A stretch of 64,000 bases of DNA from Stereum hirsutum FP-91666 SS1 (GCF_000264905.1 NW_006763138.1:558224-622223), one strand, 5' to 3'; positions 13,060 through 24,674 are shown, numbered from the stretch's first letter. The notes: generated from the sequence alone by a model not told the origin. Translations and numbers: made by a program.

Positions 13060-13729
13060 CTATGATTTTGGCTTTTTGGCTATGAACAAGGTTTCCGAGG
13101 CATTAGCATTCGTCGACACCTATATAGTACAAACGAGTACAGACCTCCATATTTGGAACGAGACGTCCTCCGGTTGACCACACCACCAAAGTCCAAGGCT
13201 CCACGCACGAGTTTGTACCTTCAAGAACGGATTGAGTGAATCGTTGTGAAGCAATGAGCAAGAGAACTCACTTCACACCGGGCAAATCCTGCGCACGACC
13301 TCCACGAACCAGAACCACACTGTGCTCCTGCAGGTTATGACCTTCTCCTTGGATATAAGCCTGCAGCGTCTTTCCGTTCGAGAGCCTAACACGGGCGACT
13401 TTCCGCTTGGCGGAGTTGGGCTTCTTTGGCTTTGCGATGAATATCTGGGTGCAGACACCCTTCTTCTGCGGGTTGGTCTCGAGAAGTGGTGCTCTGGGGA
13501 GACTAATCTTCTTTGGCTTGCGCTTCGAGCGCATGGACTGGTTTAAGGTCTTGAATGCCGGCTGCGAAGCGTGAAACGAGCGAAAGGAAAGAGCGGTTGG
13601 GGTAATGGTTGCAGGACGAGCAGAGAACACGTAGCGGGATCGAAGCATAGATGAGTTGTTCATGGGGATTGTTATGGGTGTCGATCGCGCACATGTCGGT
13701 CGTGCGAGAGCACGGAAGGCGGACATCAT
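13060..13729 (-). CDS. MRPS12: Mitochondrial small-subunit ribosomal protein S12
   Basis: Component of the mitochondrial 30S decoding centre (uS12m), nuclear-encoded. Exons 13729-13272, 13218-13145 and a 20-nt terminal exon 13079-13060. The first about 60 residues are Arg/Ser/Thr-rich with few acids, as expected of a mitochondrial presequence. The mature part has [20 protein letters not shown], then [31 protein letters not shown] and [20 protein letters not shown]. Reading through the last intron would give an odd 19-residue tail. Splicing GGAG|GTCTGT to CATAG|CC instead restores the canonical SRSKYGAKKPKS end, which is why I chose the tiny last exon. Two adjacent ATGs start the protein. It shares a 178-bp divergent promoter with NSE2. 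Confidence 0.95.
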
Positions 13730-13907
13730 GGTGAACGACGAGGGGTGTAGTGAGTGGACGCTGCCAAGAACGGGGAAGGCGCACCGGCCTTTGCCGAGCC
13801 ATCCGTGGTCGCGTCCGGACCTGCCCTAAAGAACTCATCAGAGCGCGTCGCGTCTCCCTTTCTTTCTGCTCACGTTCTCGTGCATCTTTACCACTCAATA
13901 TTCGACG
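13730..13907. promoter_or_regulatory. Bidirectional promoter of MRPS12 and NSE2
   Basis: Only 178 bp separate the divergent ATGs of MRPS12 (-) and NSE2 (+), so the two genes must share this region. A pyrimidine-rich run precedes the NSE2 ATG at 13856-13907. No TATA element is evident. Confidence 0.5.
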
Positions 13908-15238
13908 ATGCCTGTCGCTACTTCGTCTCGTCGTAGATCTGGTCGCAACGCTGAGCCGGAGGACGCCATCGAAGACGCCGACCCCACTCAACGAATGGAA
14001 CGAGACGACGTTGAAGAGGAGGAGCCGCCTCGTCGTAACGGTCGCTCCGTCAAGCAGGAGCGACAAAGAGCAGAGACGAGCAGACAGGCCAGACAACGTG
14101 AAGAGGACCCTGTCGAAGATGAGGATGCAGAGGGAGGTGGAAATCCTGGAGAAATACCTGAGTTCGACCCGGAGGCCTTCGGGGATCAGCCACTCCATAC
14201 TAGCCAAAGCCACAAACTTCAGGGCATGGCAATGGACTGGGACACCATGATCAAGAACGTCCGCGGCTCTGCATACAATCTGTTGACAGAGGTTGCTACA
14301 GCTGTTGCCGACATTGAGAACGATCAAGGCGCGGAGAAGGTTTGTTCGTGCGCATTTATTGCTTCGAGCTGGATAATCACATATTATTCTCTGTAGGAGC
14401 TCACTCAACTCGACAGCTTGACGAAAGAAGTGCTTGATCTGGAGAACGAGATCGCTTCGCGCGGAGACACACTAAAGGACCTGCATCAACTTGCTGCCCG
14501 TGGACAAGAGGAGATTGTGAGCACGCTTATGTCTGTATGGCCTTCACGATTTGACAGGTATACCCCCAGACAAACATCACAGAACGGTACGAGCAAGACG
14601 TGACAAAAAAACTGTCAGACTGGAATCAGAAAACCACGAGACAGAAGTACGCTCGCAATGAGAAGTATAACGCATTCAAGCAGGGTATCTGGGTGCGTGA
14701 TTATTTTATCCATGTTATTTTCCTGGCCTCTAATACCTCCTGCAGGAGGCCCAACACGAACCGGACGTGCCGATGCCCCCGATAGTGGAGCTGATTCCCA
14801 AAGGTTGGCGCTATAACCCTGTTCTTCCTTGTACTATTGATACGATCCGGATTGCAGAGGATGGGGATGACAGCGACGAAGAAGACGACGATCTCTATGT
14901 CGGAGGCGTGGTACAAGACCTGAAATGTCCACTAACCCTCACATGGCTCGACAAACCTGTGACCTCGTTCGTCCTATTTTCTTCTTTATGAGATAATACA
15001 ATCTCATATATTTTTATGCAGTGAGGTTTGTGGGCACTCGTTCTCAGCCGAATCAATCATTCAGATGCTGGGCAACAACAAGTTCACAAAGAAGACATGT
15101 CCAGCTTCCGGATGCAGGCAGATGATATGCCGGAACGATCTCAAGCCGGACAAGGACCTCGAACGAAAGGTCAAGAATGCCCAGCGGAGAGCTCAGAGAC
15201 GTGAGGAAGACAGTGATGCAGAGGAGGTCATCGAGTGA
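13908..15238 (+). CDS. nse2: SUMO E3 ligase NSE2/MMS21 of the SMC5/6 complex
   Basis: SP-RING-type SUMO ligase that docks on SMC5 and sumoylates targets in DNA repair and chromosome stability; nuclear. Five exons: 13908-14339, 14397-14516, 14570-14692, 14747-14966 and 15022-15238, phases consistent. An acidic/basic disordered N-terminus is followed by a helical coiled-coil part (LTQLDSLTKEVLDLENEIAS and LSDWNQKTTRQKYARNEKYN) expected to bind SMC5. The C-terminal SP-RING then shows KCPLTLTWLDKPVTS, EVCGHSFSAESI and KKTCPASGCRQMICRNDL, with the Cys-His zinc ligands in place. The protein ends in an acidic tail. The order coiled coil then SP-RING distinguishes it from PIAS/Siz ligases, which also carry SAP and PINIT domains. 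Confidence 0.92.
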
Positions 15239-16054
15239 TCTCTGGCTGAAACTATAGTTTTTTGTGCCTTTCGCTCACCTGAACCGGTTCGGTCTGTTTT
15301 TTTGGTATCTTTATTGTACCTTCCTTAATTCCTTCGCGACCTTATCTTGTCGGCTTTCCCTCCTCGAGCCGGATCTATTTTCTTTCTACTCGTCCGCCAC
15401 AATGCTGGAATATCTCCCAAAGCCACAAGGGACCGTCATTGCCAACTACCCAATGTACACCGTGATGTGCTGTCGTACGCTCTTCACCCCCGGTCCCTCC
15501 ACGACTTTTGTGCCTATTCCACCGCCAAGGCTTCTGCTCGTCTGTCGCTGGCTAGACTATCCGTGTACTCACGGTCACCAGACGAAGGGTATCGATGCCA
15601 TGTCTGGGTTCTCAACACTTTCCACGACCGAGGCCGGCTGATCAAGGGCTCTGAACTCAGGATTTTCTCCTTCATGTTTTCGTTTATTTTTAGTCTCCAA
15701 GTTTATTCAGCTGCATGCCATAGAGTGCATACTTTGCCAACCAACAAACGTAGCAGACGGACTGCCCGCAGTGTGAACTCGAGGGATTGTGAGTAGGTGA
15801 AGGGATGAGATCTTGAGACTTCGGTCGATGATGGTGGCCCGCCTAGAGATAGGCTCATATCTGATCCTTCCTCACACGTTGTCTACGTTGCTCCTGTCGG
15901 ACCCGGCGCCTTTTAAAGTCGGACTTGCTCGCTCTCCAAGCTGTCTCGTGAGTTCGCTCTGCTTCTGTTACCCTCGAATATTTCTCTTCTCCCTGTCCCT
16001 TCTCAATTGCCTGGCAAGAGTCTTCATAGCACTCTGTCATCCATCTTTGCGCCG
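15239..16054. other. Intergenic, NSE2 3' region and FetB-like gene promoter
   Basis: Tandem plus-strand genes flank this 816 bp. Two open frames (15264-15641, 15347-15796) have no recognisable domain and no sensible splice structure. The part just before 16055 is CT-rich, consistent with a fungal core promoter. Confidence 0.4.
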
Positions 16055-17536
16055 ATGGCAGACAACGGACCCAGCTCGAACACGCACCTCGACTGGTCAA
16101 ATGTCGGTCTTGGATTGACGTTCATCGTCTTCGACGCTGTACTCTCTCGCATACTTGATCTAGGAGTGGGTCGCTCCCTCGTCGTCGCCTCAATACGTTG
16201 TGTTCTACAGCTTGCATTTGTGGCGACGCTGCTGTCGAAGGTCTTCGCCACGAACAATATCTGGGCTGTGGCTGGCATTGCTGGTGCGTTATGATTCTTA
16301 GTCGATCGGAAGTGGCACCTGAGCACGCACGTTCTAAAATTGACACCTACCCGGACGCCCATTTCGTCCTCATACAGTGCTCTTGAACTTGATGGGGACG
16401 ATCGAAACAGGTATGTACTGTTTCTATATGTAACGAACATATCATACTAACTATGGATCATGCAGCCGTGGTCAAGTGCAAGCGACGATTTCAGGGCATG
16501 GTATGTCTTCCGTTGTAAGTGTATCTGAATGCGAACAGGGCTGATCTATCGACCATCCTAGTTCGGTTACGTTTTCATCAGTCTCCTGTGCGCGACCATA
16601 CCCATCTCCATAATTGGAGCTCATTTCGCAATGGGCATCCGCCCCTTTTGGCGTCCGGAACAATACAGTCAGCCCTTCACATACCGTTCAATATTTACAT
16701 CGCTCCGACATATCGTTGACTCTTGGTACTAATGGACAGTCCCTGTTATCGGTATGCTCTGTGGATCTACCATCTCCGGCGTAATCGTCGCGGTCAGCTA
16801 TGTCTTGAAAGAACTGGAGTACGTGCATCCTCAGCAGTACTTTGAGCGGTTCCTGACACGTCTATCTGCTCTCATTCTTTCTGTTCATACAAATGTGATA
16901 TCATAGTGAGAACCGAGACAAGACAGAGACATACCTTGCATTTGGCGCGTCGAGACTGGAGGCAGTGAAGCCTATTGCGAAGGAAGCCCTTCGTCTCGCA
17001 CTCACACCAGTCGTCAACCAAATGAGGTCTGTCTTTGTACCTCTCTCTCTATTCTCGCACGCTGAAGATGCTTTCATCCGGTACTACCTTCTCCTTCGTC
17101 TCTTTACTTATCAACTTCATTTCATCTACATGTCATATTGGGTACGACCGACTCGGACCAACGACCCTTCACCCACCCGTACAGCGTCCTTGGAATAATT
17201 GCCATCCCCGGAATGATGACCGGTGCCATCCTCGGAGGTTCTTCCGTCCAACAAGCCGCCAGGCTGCAAATGGTCATCATGTTCATGATATCCGCCTCCG
17301 CCGCTCTCGCTTCGATAGCCATCACCCTCTTTACTCTCCTGGTCGTCGTCGACAGTGAGCATCGGATCCGTTCCGAGCGAATTGACAAACATGACCATTT
17401 TGTGTGGAGAGCGAGAGATCGGGCCATCTCCCGGGTCATGCGTGGTGTGAAGGGGCTGGTTCTGAAGATGAGGACGAATGCGAGGGCGAAAGAGCTCGAG
17501 GGATATGAGGCCATTTCCATTCCGAGTCGGCGGTAG
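16055..17536 (+). CDS. FetB/UPF0014-type membrane permease
   Basis: Integral membrane protein of the UPF0014 family. The bacterial member FetB pairs with the ATPase FetA in iron export; plant members (ALS3/STAR) act in aluminium tolerance. Seven exons: 16055-16283, 16378-16410, 16466-16500, 16562-16667, 16740-16818, 16907-17026 and 17185-17536. Several hydrophobic helices are clear: VGLGLTFIVFDAVLSRIL, SIRCVLQLAFVATLLS, FGYVFISLLCATIPISIIGA, VPVIGMLCGSTISGVIVAV. The most conserved blocks are TYLAFGASRLEAVKPIAKEA (cytoplasmic loop), then VLGIIAIPGMMTGAILGGSS and VQQAARLQMVIMFMI. A basic cytoplasmic tail of about 65 residues follows the last helix. No FetA-like ATPase gene is nearby. It converges with a ferric reductase 272 bp away; an iron role for this copy is inference. 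Confidence 0.88.
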
Positions 17537-17808
17537 GTGAGAGAGTAGGGGGAGGGAGAGGGGGTCATGAGCAGCACGAAGAGTAATGCACGGGTCCACA
17601 TGAGATGTGGCTTCCTGCTGGCTCGCGATGTTTTGCAACGTCGTAATTATCTCTAGATTTGAAGGCAAACGCAAAGACCTTCAGAGAACCCGTCGAGAAA
17701 ATATGTATACAATTACGCCAGACAAAATGTAAACAAATTCTAGATGATCATTACTAGCGAAAAAGCGTCAGCTAATCGATTTGAGCATGGAAGAAACACG
17801 ACTGAAGA

Positions 17809-20702
17809 TCACGAAAAGCCACTTGCCGCAAAGTTAAATGCCTCAATATACAAGTCTACACTCGGACCTCCCTTCAACACCGCCAAAGGACCGAACTCCG
17901 ACGAGCGAAGATGCCGCCGAACGCGATCCGCGAGACTTGGTGGGCCACAAACTAGATGACCAGCCCAAGACATCAGTGACCCACACACAAGCGCAGGAGA
18001 GGATTGGAGTCATACCGTTGACGGACATCGATCCGCTACCAGTGGCGAGAGCGGCATCGGTCAAGAGGGTTTCGATATCCGGTCTACCAGCTTGGATTTC
18101 AACCACACCACTAGATGTATCCATGGGCCCCAAACTTGTGCCTCTATGAGCGGGCTTGAACAGCTTCTCGCGCTCGTCAACTCCGCCCACGTCTTCCTCT
18201 TCATCCCCATCCTCCACCTCGACTGTACCCCCGCCCTCACCGTCACGGCCCTCGACACCGATTTCGTCTTGTTCACTATGACTTCGTGATGAAGATGGTG
18301 AGGCTTCATCGATGTCGTTTACAGTCGTGGCTTGATGAATATGTAAGGATGGTAGTGGATGCGAGGATGAAGTGATGAAAACACGAATTTCCAACTTGAG
18401 CGATGGAGGGATATCGCGAAGGGTGTTCTGGAGGTCGTCAGAGATGAGGTTCATGTGGTCTAATGAAATGGAGATCAGTCTTCAGGAGCGCACTGTATAT
18501 GATGTCAGAGACCGCCCAGACCTGGGTGACGAATAGACCAGATGAATAGTACGTGTTGGCAAATCGAAGGATCTTCTCGTGCGCGACTGAGGAAGGTCAC
18601 GTTAGTTACGCCGATAGACTCAGAATACCAGTCAACTTGAGCAACGCACTGCATAAGGTCCACGAACAGAGGATTGGTGAATGTCACTCCGGAGCCGCCT
18701 AAGAAATGTCTCAGACGGAAAAGCGGAAGTGGGAATAAATGATGCTCACCGGCGATGAACACAACCGTACTACAACTCTCGATTCGCGGGGGCATTCCAT
18801 ACGGACCGTCCAAGAAAACCATCAAAGACTCTCGTCTCTTCGCCATATGCCACAACCGCCTCGTGAAACCCTGCTTCGCATTCACCAGGAGCACCAAATC
18901 CTTCCCATCTCCTTCCACCTCTTCCTGTGACACATCCAAAGCCTCCACCTCCTCTCGCGCCTTGCGCCCATGTGCACCTCTCACATCCGCATTAGCGATC
19001 GTAAAAGGATGCGACTCGAACGGAAACAACGAGACCCCAGGCATAGTAAGATAGACCAACTGCCCCGGAGACCATCTGAGGTGGTTCAGACGACGGAGGG
19101 TGAGGCGCACGAAGTCTGGTGCGGCGACTTCGGCCGTGGCGTTGAAGGTGCCGACGCCGGAGGTGAAGCCGAAGTAGGAGTGGTTGAAGATGATCAGGCG
19201 AAACGTGCGGACGAGACGGTCGAGGGCCCAGAGGACGAAGGAGGGCCAGATGTAGAGGTCATGACTGGAAGGTACACGACCGAGTAGAAACCGTGAGTTG
19301 CAGCGGGTAGTGGCAAGTCTATACCTCGTCTCAGTAATGGCATACGTACCCGTAATAAAGCGTATGGAAGTATCCGCCAAGAAGGAAGACACTGTCAAAG
19401 GTACCGTCAGCCAAGATTTGCGAAGCAGATGAGACACACTTACAGCACCATGCAAAAATGTAGCACCAGGAAAGACTCGTAGTTGTAGGCGCGCGCTGCC
19501 CGAATTGATCCGACACAAAGCAATCCCAATGCGATGAGAGCGAACATCCCCCAGAGCATCCAACTGTTGCCCAAGGAGTTCCCCTTCTTCAGTCTGCGGA
19601 TATAACGAATCAGCCGTAACTTGAAACAAAACGAATCCTCGGTTATTATCGTGCATACCCTAGTGATACCTGAAGTAGCACCAAAACTGTCAGCGATTCT
19701 CGAGTTATACCGGTAAGATTTACGTTCACTCACCCTCCCGATCATATGTATGAACAACAAAACAAATACACTCCTCGACATCATCCGGTGAAGATAATTC
19801 AACTAAAACAACAAGCGCACCAAAGAGTTAACCTTCGATCTCAGGCAGTTGAAAGAATACTGTCCGAGGATGACAAACCTTGTCGAACCCGACACCAGTC
19901 ACCACTACACCAAAAGTAACACTAGTAAGTCCAGGTCATCTCGGCTTTAATGGCATGTAACAACTTCCACACTCACACGACAAAATATTATTCTTCATGG
20001 ACAGCGCAACGACAAGCGGCACTTGCAACGCCGCTATCTTTCCCGCCCGATTCGCATAATATCTTGGGTCGAGCATTTGTCCGCTCGTATTCGTAGCTAT
20101 CATCATCACACCATCAACGACACTAAAACCATCAGCATTCCCACATTTAAGAGAAATCTGGTCCAGAATATATTGTACCCACTATGTGCGAAAGACCACC
20201 TGAACAAGATGAACAGGTAGGCCACCGTCAACACCACCTCCGCCACATTCATCTCGTATCCGCCTCCGCCAGCACCACTAGCACCGCTGCCCCTAAGCAT
20301 AGGAAACCGCACCACCGTCCTGAACGCGATCGCCCGATACGCATTCAACACCGCCAAATGAATCCTCCTCCACCTCAACCCACTGCCTCTGAGCGGTGGG
20401 CCCGTTCTTGTTCTCTGCGGTACATCCGCCGCAATAGGCTCATAATTCTCATTCTCCTTCGCGTTCGTAATTGACAGCCCCCCGCGACCCAGATAATTCC
20501 CCAGAAAAGTGCCCAGACGAATGAGTCCAAGGAAGACGATGAACGCCAGGAGAATGTAGCCGACTTGATTCGGGTAGTTCGCGGTATAGTATTTACGCAG
20601 GACCTTGTCCGGATTCGCCGTCGTGTTCGCTCCAGACTCTGATTCCGATTCCGAATGTCGTTGGATTATCTGTGGTGGCGTGAGGGGGGAATGGGGGAAC
20701 AT
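17809..20702 (-). CDS. Ferric-chelate reductase (FRE/NOX-type flavocytochrome)
   Basis: Plasma-membrane flavocytochrome that passes electrons from cytosolic NADPH through FAD and two hemes to external ferric iron, for high-affinity uptake. Eleven exons: 20702-20179, 20122-19977, 19904-19879, 19802-19734, 19669-19659 (11-nt microexon), 19593-19444, 19391-19350, 19264-18750, 18698-18522, 18459-18016 and 17951-17809. Two HX13H pairs for bis-heme binding are exact, in LHRMMSRSVFVLLFIH and LHFCMVLVFLLGGYFH. The FAD motif is HPFTIAN, the NADPH motifs are FIAGGSGVTFTNPL and the late VCGPPSL. An acidic low-complexity insert (EVEDGDEEEDVGGVDE) sits before the last NADPH motif, a common feature of fungal FREs. 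The model starts at MFPHSPL; no clear signal peptide is seen. Confidence 0.9.
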
Positions 20703-21292
20703 GATCGTGTCGTGGTGGAGGACGAGTTCGCCACACCCCTGTCTTCAAGTGTTGCCAGTGCTATATGCGTATGTACACCCAGTCCGAGCCTATCTGTCCA
20801 CAACGACCAAAAAGCAGAACGGGTCCTCGACTGCACAGTGGAAGCCCAAGAGCAAGACAAACAGGGAAACAGACCCGGAAAACATTGATGTTGACCGATT
20901 TCAGGAACTGTGAGAAATCCGGAGCGCGCAGCAATTCACACCCGACAGATCGGCTCGGTGGCGTATTCAAAGCACAGAACGTTCGTCGTTCAAGGACAAA
21001 ACGTGCGGCCAGGGTCGTTGAATTTAGTTCAAACCCGACAGTGACATTTGCACCAATGATTGTCGTGTCTCTTGACCTAAGGCTGATATGTCCGCAGGAT
21101 TTTAACACTGCCGTTGTGATATAGAAGAGAGCCACATTTTGGTTCAAAGAAGTGCCACGCGGATGTTGCCGACTGAGCGTCGAAGAAAAAGTCGCCTCCG
21201 ACAAGGTTTATTGAAACGGCTGTAAATACACGCTGGTGATTATATCTGCTATCGTGCACAGCTTTCACGAGAAAGCGACTTGACTCGCCCGC
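20703..21292. other. Intergenic between ferric reductase and F-box gene
   Basis: Presumed promoter of the ferric reductase and 3' region of the F-box gene. It contains one copy (21185-21225) of a 41-bp repeat also found at 23664-23704. No gene is supported. Confidence 0.4.
21185..21225 (+). repeat. 41-bp dispersed repeat, copy 1
   Basis: Starts GAAAAAGTCGCCTC and ends TTGAAACGGCTGTAA. It matches 23664-23704 with one mismatch (C versus T at repeat position 15). The two copies flank the F-box gene in direct orientation. Flanks beyond the 41 bp do not match. Confidence 0.75.
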
Positions 21293-22657
21293 TCACCAAA
21301 AGCCTGACAGTTGATCAACACACTTGATCTCCTGTCCATCGAAACCTTCCACGCGGATACCATGTTTCTCCAGATATTGAAGGGCGACACCGAACCGTGA
21401 GTCGGCCTTCACGAGGTCTGGTGTATGAAAGAAGCGCTCCGGATCGAAGAAGCGTATAAGTTTGAGCCCGAGAGGCTCAGGACGTTTCTCTAATTCAGAG
21501 CTGGCGAGCCAGCAAATGAGGTCCTCTGGGGTGAGCCACATCGGCCTGCCAATATCAGTAGTTATATCATCGTTGAGGATGATGCCGAGGTGGGTGAGGG
21601 TGATGGGGATGTTATGAGCGAAGTGACGAGCATGTTCCGCACGTTTATTGTCATCTTCTGTCCAACATATCGTAATGATGATGCGAGTAAGATTTGGGCA
21701 ACCATCTAGAAGCACATGATCCCTCCATGGCTTGAAATCTGGCAAAACGAGTGTGGTCAAAGTAGCACCTTGTACAGCTAATATGTCGAGCATAGTGTCC
21801 CTTGCTCTTTGGGTGACACCCTTCATACAAGCGGTGGTGAGGGCAGGGTAAGGGGGACTACTAGGGTCTTTCGGACAAGAGCAGGGGGCAGGGAAACCGG
21901 GATTAAGCAGGCACGACACCAGTCGGCGAAGACTGTGCGAACAAAACACACAGCCTCTCTCGGTAGTAAAGCATAGACCTTGGTTCACTGTCCTCAGACG
22001 GTTGGCTGTCTGGGAAAATCCGACCTGTGCCGAGCCGCGATCACTTTCCGCATGCCAACGAAAGAATTCTGGGTTGTTGGAATTCAATCGCAACAATGAC
22101 TTGCCGCAGGTGAGGGTGAGCAGCTCCCATAATTCTGCACAGAGGCGAGTTCTCGGTTGGTTTTGATTGATCGTCAAAATCTCGAGATTAGGCAAACAAG
22201 CGAGGATGGGGGCGAACTTCGCGACATCCTGGGCAGCGAAGCGGGGCATCGATAAGTCTAGTCGTCGTGTCCACACTCCCAACGACTGTTTGTGGGGAAC
22301 ATCGCTAGATTCTGAAGCGATTATGGAGCTCTTCAGCGTGTGAGCCAATGTGGCACAGTCCTTGTCACGCGCGATGTGAAGTGTCTCGTAGAGAAAAGGC
22401 TGCACGATATCGTGCCACAGTCTGCAAACAAGCATGAACCGTAGCTTGCGCGCATTCGAGCGCCTGATCTCGGGGAAGATAGTGTCGACTCGCTCTTCGA
22501 TAGCAGTATTCCACAAGTTAGCATCGTGGTCAAAGGGATCGTCGTGGTCGACGTCTAGGCTGCCGCAAACAAATGTAGCAAGGCGGAGTATGCGGATCCA
22601 CAGTTCGTTGGGGAGAGTGAGGTTGAATTCCCTGCGTTCGACTCGGTGGACGTCCAT
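21293..22657 (-). CDS. F-box/LRR-like protein
   Basis: Single-exon protein of 454 residues. The N-terminal region NLTLPNELWIRILRLATFV followed by KLRFMLVCRLWHDIVQPFLY fits a degenerate F-box, which would dock the protein on SKP1 in an SCF ubiquitin ligase. The rest has spaced leucine-rich segments (ACLPNLEILTINQNQ, ATLTTLVLPDFKPW, LDGCPNLTRIIITICW, IPITLTHLGIILNDD) typical of the expanded agaricomycete F-box family, which lack tightly regular LRRs. The ATG is followed at once by the domain. The substrate cannot be predicted. No introns and no disruptions are seen. Confidence 0.8.
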   Translation of the reverse strand: MDVHRVERREFNLTLPNELWIRILRLATFVCGSLDVDHDDPFDHDANLWNTAIEERVDTIFPEIRRSNARKLRFMLVCRLWHDIVQPFLYETLHIARDKDCATLAHTLKSSIIASESSDVPHKQSLGVWTRRLDLSMPRFAAQDVAKFAPILACLPNLEILTINQNQPRTRLCAELWELLTLTCGKSLLRLNSNNPEFFRWHAESDRGSAQVGFSQTANRLRTVNQGLCFTTERGCVFCSHSLRRLVSCLLNPGFPAPCSCPKDPSSPPYPALTTACMKGVTQRARDTMLDILAVQGATLTTLVLPDFKPWRDHVLLDGCPNLTRIIITICWTEDDNKRAEHARHFAHNIPITLTHLGIILNDDITTDIGRPMWLTPEDLICWLASSELEKRPEPLGLKLIRFFDPERFFHTPDLVKADSRFGVALQYLEKHGIRVEGFDGQEIKCVDQLSGFW

Positions 22658-23663
22658 TGATCCTGCGAATGGTTTCGCTGGGCTGGGGTATGATTCGTCA
22701 GTGAATACTTCAGTCGGGCCATACTAGCCAAGATCTTAAAAGTATATGGTTGTAGCTATGTTCGATATTGTCCACCTACCTAGGGTATGACATTGAAAGT
22801 CGTCGACGTCGTGCAGGAAGAAAGCCAGCCACGAGGCTCTTGCCCTTTTCCTCGTTCCTTACGCCGTTTCTGGGCGCATCCCCTGAGCACCACTGGCGGT
22901 CCGTTTCACTCCGGCGCTGTGTATTCCCTCTGACCCTGTATGGCGAGGCTTGTGGCGGGAAACTCAAATATCTGCAGAGAGAGAATCTGCCTCTGCATCT
23001 ACCGCATAAGACCCCTCCACTTCGAATATACATCTGTATATCTGTATATATTTTTGACTACTTTTTTTTTTGCCCACGTTTGACATCAGTGAGCTGTTGT
23101 ACCTCATTCTCGGAGCACGATGGCATTGTCATCACAATTTATAGACTCTACAGGCTTTCTCTTCACATTGGAAATATGTACAATAATTTCCTGTACCTAT
23201 TCTCAGAGTGCAGACACCATACTGCCTGATTTTCCGGTTGTCTGTCGTTCAATCAGTGCGAATCGGCCTGCTTCAGGAAGACAGTGGCGGTGGCCCTATG
23301 CTGCGGCAACTTCCTCATATGAGCATCACCCGGTGTAAGAGGTTGGGGTCTTGGTCTTGAGGTATTCGTGCCGCCTGAGAGAACGGTACCCGCCTGCCCG
23401 TCGAGGGTGCGGATGGTATTCCAAGAGGTACGAAGGTTACAAGTAAGATACAGAGTACATACGAGAGTCCGTGAATATATATATGAGATCTGGCTTGTTT
23501 GCCAGGAGCAAACAAGCGCGCGTGATAAGATAAGATCGATCGCCCGGCACTTAGCAACGCGGAAGTGGCGCCTAGGATAGATCCGGCCCACTCATATTGA
23601 GTGCCACACCGTATCCCTAGCCGCCCCTTACACCCGGGGTCCCTCTCATTTCGCCTGCTCGGA

Positions 23664-23704
23664 GAAAAAGTCGCCTCTGACAAGGTTTATTGAAACGGCT
23701 GTAA
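23664..23704 (+). repeat. 41-bp dispersed repeat, copy 2
   Basis: Same direct repeat as 21185-21225 with one mismatch. No reading frame or inverted-repeat ends can be tied to it. Confidence 0.75.
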
Positions 23705-24192
23705 GGTCGTGGACATTTGCCTTGGACGCATTATCGTGCGGAGCGCATGGCTTGAGATTTCGGTCGCTTTCATCGTGTTATACGGTGTTAGGTGACTCTA
23801 CGATTCAGATGCATCTACATCCTCGTCTTCTGAATCCTAGCAGGACTTACTCATATCAACATCGATTCTTTTTCATGCTGGTGTTTATGCGCATGCGTGT
23901 CGTGCTTACATGTACAGTAATCGGCGGGCAAAACGATCGTATCATGTACCGTCCCGTACTCATTTCTCGACCAAACATTCGCCAGGTGCCAAAATTAAAA
24001 CCATCCCTTGATTCTTTTACAACGACATAGCGACCCAAGGGCTGCAACGGTCTGAATCTGAATCTGAATCTCACGGTGAGAAAGACAGAGAGTAAAGCGG
24101 TAATACAACATCGAAACCGAAACCGAAAACACAGGAGTGACAGCCATCAGATCACCATCGTATGGACCTCGAGCACGAGTAAGTATCGGACA

Positions 24193-24214
24193 CCTTCCTT
24201 CCTTCCTTCCTTCC
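24193..24214. repeat. CCTT tetranucleotide microsatellite
   Basis: About five tandem CCTT units, followed by an imperfect CCTTCCTTCC about 17 bp further on. Confidence 0.8.
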
Positions 24215-24674
24215 ACCAACCACCTTCCTTCCAACCCGACCAACTCGCAACTCACAACAAAACAACAGGGAAACAGAGAATATGCACAACCGAACGCGAA
24301 GAGAATAAAGAGCTCCAAAAACGGCAAAAGACATGTACATTTGCGAAACGGAAAGAGCAGCAGGCACAGCAAAGAGAGACGACGAGGGGGGGGGGGTGAA
24401 CACGAAGGCGAAGAGCAGTAGCGAAGACGAGCAGTAGGGAAGACGAGCAGAAGGGAGCGTACGTAGGGTAAGATATACCGTCCTAGAGATTAAGAAGAGC
24501 ACGACTATCAACGAGCGTGAGGGTTCGTATTATGAGAAGAGAGGAAAGCACAGCGAACAGCGAGACCCTAGAGCAGCAGCAAAAGACGAGCGAGTAAATC
24601 GGCCAAGCACACACACACCAGAGAGACCGAAAAGGGAAAAAAAAAAAAAAGCGAAACAGATCAAAGCACACCGC

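Larger units (their letters stand above)
22658..24674. other. Gene-free 2-kb stretch with simple repeats
   Basis: Lies between the 5' end of the F-box gene and the 3' end of the RGS gene. It holds the second 41-bp repeat (23664-23704), a CCTT tetranucleotide run (about 24193-24214), an 11-G run (24386-24396) and a 14-A run (24637-24650). Its open frames are low in complexity and unrecognised. Confidence 0.45.

Noticed and set aside
13503..14408. 301-codon minus-strand open frame
   Set aside because: It lies antisense to the NSE2 first exon and overlaps S12, has no recognisable domain and is explained by codon bias of the sense genes.
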